Below, piece after piece: positions 10,017 through 18,964 of a stretch of DNA of 21,465 nucleotides. Source of the stretch: Ophiothrix spiculata (taxonomy: Eukaryota > Echinodermata > Ophiuroidea > Amphilepidida > Ophiotrichidae). The translations under genes and the position numbers were made by a program. Within the stretch, counting starts at the first letter, position 1, and each line of letters begins with the position of its first letter. Under the pieces are notes generated by a model. It had not been told where the DNA came from. It did no database searches and was given only the letters and a program-made list of their open reading frames with translations. The stretch is taken from the NCBI GenBank assembly GCA_000969725.1, contig JXSR01S004047.1; one strand, 5' to 3'.

Positions 10017-10248
10017 TAAAGGTGTGTTTACCTTGTGATGACTTGGGGGTAACGACAAGCAACGTCGACCTGTGAATTGCAGTTTTTAATTTTACGCCCG
10101 TCATCGTTAGTTAAAGTCAGTTAACGTTCACACAATCTGCTAGCCACGCACACTATCGTTACTATCATTCGTTTTCAGTTGCAAATTTGCCTTGGCAAAT
10201 TTGTTACCCTCTGTTGTTACCCTACGTCACAGTGTAAACGCACCTTAA
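10017..10248. mobile_element. MITE, TAAAGGTGTGTTTAC ends
   Basis: TAAAGGTGTGTTTACCTTGT at 10017-10036 pairs with the reverse complement of 10225-10247, TAAGGTGCGTTTACACTGTG. The ends differ at a few positions and a gap. The interior contains a short inverted GCAAATTTGCC/GGCAAATTTG pair near 10183-10201. It is about 230 bp, non-coding, and lies only 48 bases from the preceding element. Confidence 0.7.
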
Positions 10249-10523
10249 TGGTTAGTTCTGTCCATATCTCAAATTATATCCCTATGGACATAAAACATGT
10301 CTGATTGATTGTGTTTTGGTCGTTTTTCACATTAGTAAATTTACTAGCTCTAGAAAGTAAATTTTAATATCCGAGGTCAGAATTTGGCTTCCAGGCTTCC
10401 TTTGACGCATATTACTTTATTCAGGTTATGGGATGAGAAGTGTTTCCACAAAAAGCTGCGAGTTTAAAACTCGTAAATAAGTAAATGTAAATTTCCATAG
10501 TGTTCAGTTTATATCAGTGAGAT

Positions 10524-10759
10524 CTGGGGTTCGGTTTCACAAACTTTGTGTTCAGTTTATTTCAGCGAGATCCGGGGTCAATTACACTTAACTTTTACGA
10601 TGCATTGTAAGTGTTCACTGCATCGTAAGTTATATGAATTATGCATTAGAAAAATTGAACCCAACGTTGCATGGGGTCAAAAGGTGGTCTTAGCTATTTA
10701 GGTTTTGGTCTTACGATTGGTTAACGATGCATTCTAACGTTAGTGAAATCGACCCCAGG
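10524..10759. mobile_element. TIR element with a duplicated left end
   Basis: The right end GTTAGTGAAATCGACCCCAG (10739-10758) pairs with CCGGGGTCAATTACACTTAAC at 10572-10592. A second left-end-like sequence, CTGGGGTTCGGTTTCACAAAC, lies 48 bases earlier at 10526-10546. Both are preceded by the same phrase, GTGTTCAGTTTAT.TCAG.GAGATC, at 10501-10525 and 10549-10573. This means a tandem duplication of the left end plus its flank, or one copy inserted next to another. TTACGATGCATTGTAAGTG-type words recur inverted inside. Confidence 0.6.
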
Positions 10760-10858
10760 TCTCGGTAGACTGTTTGAGAACTTTACACAGTTCAGCGAGT
10801 GCAAAGTACCAACAACATTTGTTCAAGTGTTAATATGGTATGCATTTACTGTGTTACT

Positions 10859-11059
10859 GCAGCAACTGTTCCACACTATACACACAGCTCACAGTGGGTT
10901 GCATGGTCTTCACCAGAGAAGACTAAGTAGTATGCTTCGTTGGTCAAGTAATATTGCTGTGGAAGACGATCTGACCTTGGGTTGTCAACACGGCTGCAGT
11001 TAGCGCGGGGAATTCATATTGATGCCATGAACCACCTGAAGAGTGTGGAACAGTTGCTG
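10859..11059. repeat. Perfect 18-bp inverted repeat
   Basis: CAGCAACTGTTCCACACT (10860-10877) recurs in inverted orientation as AGTGTGGAACAGTTGCTG (11042-11059) without mismatch, about 165 bases apart. The enclosed sequence is less AT-rich than its surroundings and has a 86-codon open frame with no recognisable domain. It may be a small transposon with decayed outer ends or an inverted duplication. Confidence 0.6.
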
Positions 11060-11719
11060 GGGAAATTTCTCTGAATATGATGTCACTTTGACAGCAAATT
11101 ACCAAGGTGATTGAAGTATATCTTTTGCATAAAAATGCAGTAGCATTAGTCAATTAAGTGTGTATAAAATACTTTGGAGTTTCAACTGTAGAGATGTGAA
11201 GAGTCTACGGAGAAGCCGGTTGATCTAGATTTAAACTCCTATGAGTTGTACAAAAGAGCTACTAAAAAGAAGAAAGAAGTAAAATGAAGAAATAAGACAA
11301 GTTGATTTAATATAATTTCTTTTTAATGTCATTATTTCATACATTTTTATCACTCCTATGTAAGATTGTCAGATATGATTGAAAGGATAGAATTGTATCA
11401 TAGCTTTTGATCACAAAGATCCTATGTTTATTTTTTCCACTGGCAACTTGTTAACAAGAAACCTATAGTAACATATTATTCTTGATAAAAAAGAGAGGTA
11501 TTTTCAGTCCATACATTGCAACATTTTTGTTGTATTTTAGTATTGATTGAGCTGAGTACTAGTATTAGGATCAAAATGTCTTGGCTTAGACTTGAGAAAT
11601 GTAAGATCTTTTTCTATCTGCAAATATTTCTGGTTTTACACTACCATATTCCTTCCATTACGCATTATTATTAATTTGCTAATCTAAACCATAAATTAAT
11701 TTGTTTAAAACATCAAAAC
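11060..11719. other. AT-rich non-coding stretch
   Basis: I see no exon, RNA gene or bounded repeat. It leads into the retrotransposon fragment that follows. Confidence 0.5.
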
Positions 11720-12100
11720 TTGCAAGTTCCAGAGATGATAGGGGTTTCCTATAAGAATTTGTTGCTTAGGCCTGCGGGAAAACGATATCGCAAATATCAT
11801 CAAAATCAAATCGCCGAGTGCAATGATCGTCAGTTATTCAATCTTGTTGACAAATGGTCTAACCCTTCTGCTTCTGAAGCTCGCACTCTTCCGGATTTCA
11901 CGTGTCCAAAGACTCTTGCAAATAATTTCGCTGATTTTTTCGAACAGAATATAGCAACTCTTCGTGACAGAATGGATAGCACTGACACTCCGGAACTATC
12001 TGTTCAATTTGATTGCTCCAGCTCTTTTACTAACATCTCTCCAGTTTCGGATGAGCATGTTTGAGAGGTCATCATGAAAGCTTTCGCAAAGTCTTCGCCC
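11720..12100 (+). mobile_element. Non-LTR retrotransposon fragment (pre-RT linker)
   Basis: An open frame from 11720 to 12061 translates to about 114 residues, of which those from about 11778 resemble the linker between endonuclease and reverse transcriptase in ORF2 of CR1/Jockey-type LINEs. It shows KRYRKYHQNQIAEC with NDRQLFNLVDKW, then LPDFTCPKTLANNFADFFEQ and an Ile-rich IATLRDRM. These match the family pattern of Leu-Pro-Asp, Leu-Ala-x-x-Phe and Phe-Phe. A TGA at 12062-12064 breaks the frame, and in the same frame EVIMKAFAKSS follows, as expected just before the reverse-transcriptase domain (family pattern Lys-Ser-Cys-x-Leu-Asp-Pro). Similarity is lost at about 12100 in a local duplication. 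No endonuclease or catalytic domain is present, so it is a dead 5'- and 3'-truncated relic. Confidence 0.7.
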
Positions 12101-12161
12101 TTTCATGATGACTTTGCTTCCGCAAAGTCATCATGAAAGCTTCCGCAAAGTCTTCGCCCTT
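12068..12161. repeat. 35-bp direct repeat with inverted core
   Basis: A 35-base segment at 12068-12102 (GTCATCATGAAAGCTTTCGC...) recurs at 12127-12161 with one mismatch, offset 59. Between the copies, TTTCATGATGACTTTGC (12101-12117) is the inverted form of the start of the repeat. The first copy is the end of the LINE-related reading frame, so this is a local rearrangement of LINE sequence. Confidence 0.8.
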
Positions 12162-12639
12162 AGAATAAAATTTAGAAAATGTTTGCACCCATTTCCATAT
12201 ACAAATTTAAATACACGTTTATTATTGTGCTAATAAGCATGTGCTGCATTACTGCATATAGTAATCCCTTAAAACACTGTTGAATGCATTTATTTGGAGC
12301 ATGGCGGAGCGCTTAATGGAATGAATACGGTAATGTTTGTATGTAGCAACTATATGTAATTATATCTTAACCAGTATTTATGTTAATCCTGCCTTTAGTA
12401 TATGTTCAATATTTTTGCTTTAATATTTTCAAACTGTATATTTTATTGAAACAGTTTGTTCTAACTCTATAAAAAATTATGTTTATTTTTTGGAAAGTAC
12501 AAACTTGCACGGACGTTACTTTTTTGTCACAGTTGGTTGCTTTTGAAAGTGTACCCTCATTCCAATTTTCAAAGTAGTGTTGTCAAAATATTTGTATTTT
12601 CTCATAATCTACAGTAAGTTTTTGAATTTTTACATTTTA
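12162..12639. other. AT-rich non-coding stretch
   Basis: Nothing supported is seen: no frame of note and no paired inverted repeats. Confidence 0.5.
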
Positions 12640-12903
12640 GTCCCTCAGGTTGGGGTGGTTACTTCCTGGCATGTGCGGCTCCACAGGGTTAGTTTTTCAA
12701 AATTAATCCCTGAAACAAGAGTCTTGTTTTTGGATTTCTAAATTACTAAAATGGATCACATTTAGAAAATTGTGCAAAATTAAGATTGTGATTCTCAAAA
12801 ATTGTGAAAAATTCTTAAAATCCGGAAAAAAAAAAAAAAAAAGTTTTGATTTCCGAGGCCGAAGTCGCACATACCCGTCCAAACCGAAGTTGAGTACCCC
12901 CTA
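12640..12903. mobile_element. Possible decayed fold-back element
   Basis: CTCAGGTTGGGGTGGTTACT and GGCATGTGCGGCTCC on the left (12645-12682) resemble, with gaps, the reverse complement of the right side (CTCAACTTCGGTTTGG and GGTATGTGCGACTTCGG, from about 12855-12893). The interior has repeated AAAATTGTG words and a run of 17 A (12826-12842). The ends are not exact, so the boundaries are rough. Confidence 0.4.
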
Positions 12904-13145
12904 CCCCAGGATTTCAGTCACCAACTTTGATGTTTATTTTTATAGGTAGACCATGTGTGTCTAGTTATGAGAACTGATGATTACACTTTCATGCATGATG
13001 CAAATTCATTTTGGGATTTTATGTTGTACAAAGCATATTATGAGTAATAACATTAGTATAATAAACTCAAATCAAAGTTTTGTCGTTGTCATCATTCATT
13101 AATGTCATGTCACAGTTGGTTTATTTTCCGGATGGTTTGTATCTT

Positions 13146-13326
13146 CTACTTTTGTTTGTGGATTAATTTGTGAATGTACAAACTCTCGAATCAATAGACT
13201 AAATGCGGACCGTCAGAACCTTGACAATTGACAATGTACACTCACATCTGACACTACCAGTACTTTGTAAATGTTATCAAATATACATTCACAAATGAAG
13301 TCTACATTCAATTAGTTGAAAAGTAG
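13146..13326. repeat. Spaced inverted repeats
   Basis: ATTTGTGAATGTA (13166-13178) and its perfect inverse (13284-13296), plus CTACTTTT (13146-13153) and its inverse (13319-13326), are nested in matching order. The whole could fold into a stem of about 30 bases with loops. It may be a short decayed transposon. Confidence 0.5.
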
Positions 13327-13390
13327 GAGTTGCATGGTACATAATTCCAGAACACATTATGATGGGGCGAACACTGCTGGGCAACCATTT

Positions 13391-13770
13391 ATATGATGGG
13401 TGCTCTGGCAAAATGAGAGGAAAGTTGCAAATTTCAAAATCGAGTTTATGACATATTTTAATTCTCTATAATCTCGCCTTTTGAATGATGTATAATATGT
13501 TAAACTTTCTTACCCCATTAGAGACCGAAATCCAAAGCAGTCCACTGCAAATCGATTTCAAAGATACAGTGTATAATAGCTACATGCAATGAATTAACCG
13601 TGAATAATTGCATTTCCCTGCAAAGTTGACCTTCAAAATTTTATTTACACTTATGCATGAAGGTGTTTTATGTCAAAAAATGAAATTAAGACTTTCACCC
13701 TATTTTTACTTCAGATGCCATTTATGTAGATTTGCGACTTTCCTCTCATTTTGCCAGAGCAGCCCACATA
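13391..13770. mobile_element. MITE with 31-bp terminal inverted repeats
   Basis: GCTCTGGCAAAATGAGAGGA begins a 31-base repeat at 13402-13432 that is inverted at 13730-13760 with one mismatch. Pairing continues outward with a gap (ATATGATGGGT left, TATGTGGGCT right). The interior is AT-rich with no coding capacity. It is about 380 bp, and the high arm similarity suggests a fairly recent insertion. Confidence 0.8.
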
Positions 13771-13953
13771 ATACTCCCGGGAGAGGCACTCTAATTGAAA
13801 TTGACAGGGATTATCATCACTATAAACATATGAATGCCTCCCCAGGAGCATATAGCGAATATCATATACCGATGCATGCGTATACTTCTATGTGATCGCA
13901 GACACATGCAAGGATATTTATAAAGTTTGGTGCACTGGTTGCATGGTCTATGC

Positions 13954-14140
13954 CAGGGATTTTCAAATAGCGGCGCATGTGCCAAATGTGGCGCTTTGAC
14001 TATTACAGATTGGCGCTTTTGCTCTCTCTCAAAAAAACCCAATACATTAGAAATACACTGAAAAACAGATGCATGTGGCGCTTTAGCCGACAATTTTCTC
14101 ATTTATGTGGCGCATTGTAAGAACTAGTTGAGAACCCCTG
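13954..14140. mobile_element. hAT MITE with perfect 8-bp target duplication
   Basis: The ends are CAGGGATTTTCAAATAG (13954-13970) and CTAGTTGAGAACCCCTG (14124-14140), which pair with few mismatches and match the CAGGGGTTCTCAA type known for hAT transposons. GTCTATGC flanks both sides exactly (13946-13953 and 14141-14148), the 8-bp duplication hAT transposases make. Inside, TGGCGC recurs at least four times near both ends (about 13986, 14011, 14077 and 14107), a likely subterminal transposase-binding repeat. It is 187 bp and non-coding. Confidence 0.92.
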
Positions 14141-14220
14141 GTCTATGCATTAATTTGTTAACAGAAATGTAGATGTGCTTGTAGATTCTACAACCTAAAT
14201 ACTGTCGTCCCACGTCGCCA

Positions 14221-14765
14221 ATTTAAAGGGACTGGCCTAGATTCTTCCCACTAATATTTTACCTTCATATTTTTTTACATGAATCGGTAGAACATGTTTA
14301 TAGTAATGTAACCTGCATGTAGTTTTCCATGATTTCGAGGAATATTTGTGAAAATTGCAATTCTTTACCTGCTTTAATTTTTTTTTGCCGGCGAAAGAAA
14401 AGATGTGAAAACAGTGTTTCTAGTTTCAAAATTTAAAAAGATTTTGTTTCTACACATGTGATGGATGAACAAGTTATTTTTGATGAAATTGTTTCTCTTT
14501 TAATATGTATTAAATTATCTCTAAGAGCTTTGTTTGATTTTTTATCTGGTAAATCCAGATCTGAGGTACAAATTTAGGATTCAGAAAACACAAGATAGTC
14601 AAACCACCATCAAAGAATGATATTGCAAATTGGTTATTTCTCAATTTGAGCCATTTCTATGTAAATGTTTGTACTTTTATGGATATTACTACACTTTTAA
14701 GCTTTATTTAGAGCATTTCTATAAGTTTTTAATTCTAAGTGGAATCTAGGCTAGTTCCTTTAAAT
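14221..14765. mobile_element. MITE with 24-bp terminal inverted repeats
   Basis: ATTTAAAGGGACTGGCCTAG begins the left repeat (14221-14244). The right repeat (14742-14765) is its inverse with two mismatches (AAGGAACTAGCC). The outermost bases ATTTAAAT-like/TTTAAA are palindromic, so a TA or TTAA target duplication cannot be separated from the ends. It is 545 bp, AT-rich inside, with no transposase. Confidence 0.8.
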
Positions 14766-14861
14766 GAGCTGTTCCTTAGAAATGGACTCAAACCTTACTA
14801 AAGTGTTACATGATCAAGCCGTTTAATACTAATGTGAATTGAATTTCTTCACGATTTGTAG

Positions 14862-14933
14862 CAAAGACTCAAATACGCTGGTACCCTCGATGTCGTCCCT
14901 TCACTATATGGCTCAGACTGCCCACTATCGCAG
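14862..14933 (+). CDS. Possible 72-bp internal exon
   Basis: It is bounded by an acceptor-like TTTCTTCACGATTTGTAG (AG at 14860-14861) and a donor GTAAAT at 14934. Length is 24 codons, all three frames are open, and composition is less AT-rich than the flanks. The frame starting at the first base reads QRLKYAGTLDVVPSLYGSDC and on to LSQ; another frame reads SNTLVPSMSSLHYMAQ. No partner exon was found, so this may be chance. Confidence 0.22.
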
Positions 14934-15727
14934 GTAAATGGTTGATCATAATTGGTGAAAATTTCGACCAGAAGAATTTACACACTTTGGCTGCACACTA
15001 GCCCTACCTAACTACACGGCAATCATTCGTGAGCGGAAGGTTTTGATAAAGAGGTTGACAAAATGGTGATTTTTGCATGAGCAACCTCTGCATGACACAC
15101 CACATTATCTACGCGTTACAAGAAATCACCAATGCGCCATGCATGTTATGTATTTGCTGCTCAAAAGAAATGCCATCTAGACACGAGCCAATCAAAGTGC
15201 TTAGATAGATTAGCGGAGCCCAGCGTAAGACTCAAAAGACATTCAAATTCAAGGACATCATCATCAGGCAACATTTTTGTAGCATTTGTGACTGTCCTGG
15301 TGACTATTATTGAAGAAAGGTCCAACTGGGGAGAGTAAAGAAAATTAAAGCAGGATTACTATATTAAATATGCAACATTCCAGCTTTCTTTTATTGTCTG
15401 AATATGACAAATACATCTATTACCATATCTTTAAGAGAATCACCCAAATTTGCAATGTAGCTTTAAAAAGCTGACAAACAAAGAAAAAAGATAAAATTTC
15501 TTGTCTTTTTTTGTCTTTCTACTAAACAACTACATCAATTTATCGATTTTCAAACAAATGTTTTTTCTAATAATATCAACATCATTTGGTACCAATATAA
15601 TTGATAGACCCTACAATTTTCCCGACAGCAGCTTTTGATGACTAACAAGTGAAATACCAGTGATGCCTATGCACCAGGCGCACGCACCACCTCTGGTTAT
15701 GCCACTATAAAAACCTATATGTGACCC
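14934..15727. other. Non-coding or unassigned stretch
   Basis: A 68-codon open frame at 15132-15338 has a Cys/Ser/Arg-rich half and a short hydrophobic run (FVAFVTVLVTII), but no splice context or start signal makes it convincing. A short GAGGTTG/CAACCTC inverted pair lies near 15050-15089. Nothing else is supported. Confidence 0.4.
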
Positions 15728-16155
15728 GTCATATCGAAAGGTACCTTAAGGGTCCCAAAATTAAAATTGATTTTTTGGTCTAATCTGAAAGATTATACTT
15801 TAAGCTTTAAAATGACACCTTGCTTTTGGTTACTGGATGTTCGATTGCAAAGTTACATCCAAATTGGTAAAAGGCATTGGGCTGATTCAGAAAACAATAG
15901 TTCTGAGAAAATCGAGCTTAAAGTTTCAGTACTGGTAAAACTTGAATGGAGAAAGGATTTTTACATCGGTGTTTAAAACATTTGTCTTATGTTTTGGATG
16001 TTGGAACCTGATTAATATGATAGAATATACTTAAAAGGTAATGTTTCTGATGAAATTATAAATTCGACCTTGAACATGATTTTTAACTGTGCTCAGCTTC
16101 AATGGCCCGTATCTCGTAATTTACTATGCCGACCAGAAGGTACCTTTGATATGAC
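15728..16155. mobile_element. MITE-like element, GTCATATC ends
   Basis: GTCATATCGAAAGGTACCTT (15728-15747) is inverted at 16137-16155 with a single base gap. The 428-bp interior has a 69-codon open frame (15767-15976) that is probably chance. The element abuts the tandem array that begins about 35 bases later. No target duplication is clear, although both outer flanks carry ATATG. Confidence 0.7.
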
Positions 16156-16189
16156 ATATGCCTCATCACATCACATATGCCTGAACACT

Positions 16190-17215
16190 GAATTCTTGAT
16201 AAGAAGTTTTTCTTAATCCCTTAATGAATTTCAATATAAAAACTTCCTTCAGATGTACTCTGGTAAAGTTGCAATATCTTAATAAGTAACATGAAAACAA
16301 TGAATTCTTGATAACATGAAGTTTTTCTTAATCTCTTGACGAAATTCAACATTTGAAACTTTCTTGGAAGGTGCTGTGGTTAAGTTGCAACACTTTATGT
16401 AAGTACCATGATAACAAAGAATTTCTGACAACAAGAAATATTTCTTAGTCCCATAATGAAATTCAACATTGTAAATTTCTTATGGTATTCTGGTGAAGTT
16501 CAACACCTTAATAGAATAACATGGAATTACTGATATCAAGAAGTACTTTTTAGTATGAAATTCATCATGGATCTTTCTTGGAAGGTGTTCCTTTTAAGTT
16601 ATAACACCTTAATTAGTAACATGATAATAATGAATTCCTGATAAGAAAAGCCTGTATTCACAAAAGTTATTTCAGGAATAAATTTATTTCTGGACTTCTC
16701 ATTCTTGGATTAGAGTCCTGGAACTCACAGTCCTGAACTAAGCTGAATTTTACAAAGTCTGGTATAACTAATTTGTGTAACACCTTAACAATAAAATAAC
16801 ATGAAATTATTGATAATAAGAGGTACTTCTTAGTCCCAAGATGAAATTCATCATGGATCTGTCTTGGAAGGTGCTCTGTTTAAGTTACAGCACCTTATTT
16901 AGTAACATGATAATAATGAATTCCTGATAACAAGACGTTTTTCTCAGTCCCATGATAAAATTCAACATAGAAAATTCCTTGAAAGGCAACAAAGAAACTT
17001 TCTAGGAAGGTAATCTGGTGTGAGTTGCAACACCTTAACAATAAAATAACATGGGATTACCGATATCGAGAAGCAATTCTTAATCCCAAGATGAAATTCA
17101 ACATAGAAACTTCTTGGAGGTGCTCCGGTAAAGTTACAACACCTTAAATAGCAATTAACATGATAACATTATTGTTGTCAAGAAATATTTCTTAGTCCCA
17201 TGATTAACATTAGAA
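16190..17215. repeat. Degenerate tandem array, about 110-bp unit
   Basis: About nine diverged units are present. The landmark AACACCTTA (or a close variant) occurs at 16273, 16389, 16502, 16603, 16779, 16889, 17029 and 17138, giving steps of 116, 113, 101, 176, 110, 140 and 109. Each unit also carries GATGAAATTCAACAT, TTTCTTGGAAGGTG and CTTAGTCCCA-type words. Two junction types alternate from 16510 on: ATAACATGGAATTACTGATA and AGTAACATGATAATAATGAA. That implies a two-unit higher-order period of about 220-280 bases. The long 176-base step contains an unrelated insert at about 16645-16745. It is non-coding. Confidence 0.8.
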
Positions 17216-17369
17216 CTTTCATGGATAACACAAAGATTTGAAGGTGTAAAAAGTCAATCTAATGAGTTTATGTTTTCGAATAGCCAAATTACCAAGCTGA
17301 AAGCAAGGTATTGACCAGAAAAACAAAATTTAAGAGTTATTTTGCAGATTCTTGAGGATTGCAATAAGC

Positions 17370-17533
17370 CAGCCGCGGATCCAGGGGGGGGGGGGAGCGG
17401 AAGGGGCAGGCGCCCCCCGTAAAAATTGGCAAAATCCTGCAAAATCAGCCTAATTTGGGTCATTTTTTTGTTATAAAAGCTGAAAAACACACTCTCCGCC
17501 CCCCGTAAAATTCAGATCCTAGATCCGCGACTG
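17370..17533. mobile_element. Small TIR element with 12-G run
   Basis: CAGCCGCGGATCCAGG (17370-17385) is inverted at the right as CTAGATCCGCGACTG (17519-17533). TAAGC lies just outside both ends (17365-17369 and 17534-17538), a possible target duplication of 5-6 bases. Inner sequences pair too: a 12-G run (17384-17395) and GCGCCCCCCGTAAAA on the left, CCGCCCCCCGTAAAATTC on the right. It is 164 bp, non-coding, and its CAG ends resemble hAT elements, although 5-6 bp is not the usual hAT duplication. Confidence 0.7.
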
Positions 17534-18286
17534 TAAGCCTTATCAATAATTCATATCAGAATGAATTATGGGTAAAAAATATGTTTCGGACAGGGATATA
17601 CTAACACAATCTCTCCATTGACTACTGCACAAATGGAATTTGCTTTAAAAAGAATTATTTGTGATATTGTTTTCAAGATACATCACTGAAAGATTTTAGG
17701 CAGTTGTAGTCAGCCTTTATTAGTTGGGACTTTAAAAAAATTGTTGAGTGTTTTTTTTGGTGAACTTTTATCTAACTCAACAGTTCATTTGGTAAAAATA
17801 TCATGGTATTTGGGTTTAATTTACAACAATATTCACAGATTTTTAAATATTTGCATGGAACAAGCATACATCTTGAATAATTAAAGCACAAAATGATGAA
17901 AATATTTATATAAACTATTTTGTTCAGTTTTTTGGTGTCCATTTTCAAGAAAATAAAAATAAAAAGATCTGACCGACCGACCATCAATTTCGTCATTAAA
18001 GGGCAAGTCAAAAACTTTTTTTGGCCTTATTTTAATATATTTCATAGCATTGTTCACCAGATTCAAAAACTTCCCATAACTACTAAAAGTGGATTTTTTG
18101 TGTGTAAAAGTGCAAAGTTTGCTTCCATTAAATTACCAAACGTGCCCCATACTCTATATCCCATCACGTTTGTACCCACAATGCATTCTGATCTGAATTA
18201 TTGAAATGGCTTTTTATGGGTCACACTCAAGCTCATTTTGGTTAATAATATTCTTCGTATTGTCTAGACATGGTTCTGTTTTACTA
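17534..18286. other. AT-rich non-coding stretch
   Basis: No exon is supported. A GACCGACCGACC tetranucleotide repeat lies near 17971. The short open frames on both strands at 17770-18204 overlap one another and show no conserved pattern. Confidence 0.5.
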
Positions 18287-18528
18287 TTATTGTTTCAAAT
18301 AAATTTCGGACACGAACATGATTTCTGAATGCAGCCAACGCGTATCCACAAGTTGTGACAAGAACGGGACACTGGGAAGTACGTAACACCGTTTCCAACC
18401 AGTAATCCGCCGTACCACGACATCGCACGTGCCTGTAAAGCGTTGTGTACTTGCGTAAAATGCAAACGCAATTATGTAACGTCAGGCTCTAAATTTTCGT
18501 GTCTGAGAATTATTTGAAATAACAATAA
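18287..18528. mobile_element. MITE with long imperfect terminal repeats
   Basis: TTATTGTTTCAAATAAATTT on the left (from 18287), followed by CGGACACGAACAT, pairs with the reverse complement of 18493-18528 (TTATTGTTATTTCAAATAAT, then CAGACACGAAAAT). This is about 33 paired bases with gaps. The interior (18335-18480) is CpG-rich and less AT-rich than the flanks. It is about 242 bp and non-coding, and lies downstream of the - strand gene's probable 3' end. Confidence 0.7.
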
Positions 18529-18673
18529 AATGTCATAACGTTGTTTACACTTTCAAAATTGTCTCATCACAATTACTTATATGATAGTGTCCCTTCTATC
18601 TGGGACTAAATTTCAAAGGGGCAAAATATAAATCAAGATGCAACAGACTGATGCAATATCATGTGTCTCTGAC

Positions 18674-18805
18674 TATAGGCCAAATTAAAATTTATTGGAC
18701 AATTTAAACAAAAAATCCATGGTAGGGGTTGCATTCACAAACAATGGGGCCCTGTACTCTGGATTTTTGTTTACGTTGTCAAAAAAAAGTTTTGTTTGGC
18801 CTATA
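18674..18805. repeat. 11-bp inverted repeat pair
   Basis: TATAGGCCAAA (18674-18684) and TTTGGCCTATA (18795-18805) are perfect inverses 110 bases apart, the span of a very small transposon. It overlaps the proposed 3' UTR and poly(A) signal of the - strand gene. Confidence 0.5.
18691..18696 (-). promoter_or_regulatory. Candidate poly(A) signal AATAAA
   Basis: On the - strand this hexamer lies about 435 bases after the stop codon at 19130, and would place the transcript end near 18670. If used, the duplicated exon segment at 18965-19102 would be carried in the 3' UTR. Confidence 0.35.
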
Positions 18806-18964
18806 ATCTTTGTTGATTGGGCATGATGCACAACTGAATCTATGTGCTCCCCTTTTCTACTTATGATAAACAGGGATCTGAATACCCATAATTTGAGCAC
18901 CGTGGGTGACAAGGTCACAAAAGAAGGCAGAACACAAGATCTGGGATGTCATCTATTCTGTAGC

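Noticed and set aside
13608-14102. Open frames of about 95-103 codons on both strands
   Set aside because: They span the ends of the 13391-13770 and 13954-14140 transposons and encode nothing recognisable.
16190-17215. Tandem array considered as a CRISPR-like array
   Set aside because: Whole units are diverged copies with no short identical repeats and unique spacers, and the window is animal-type DNA.
18685-18918. A 77-codon - strand open frame downstream of the last exon
   Set aside because: No acceptor places it in the transcript after the stop at 19130, and it overlaps an inverted repeat and the poly(A) signal.
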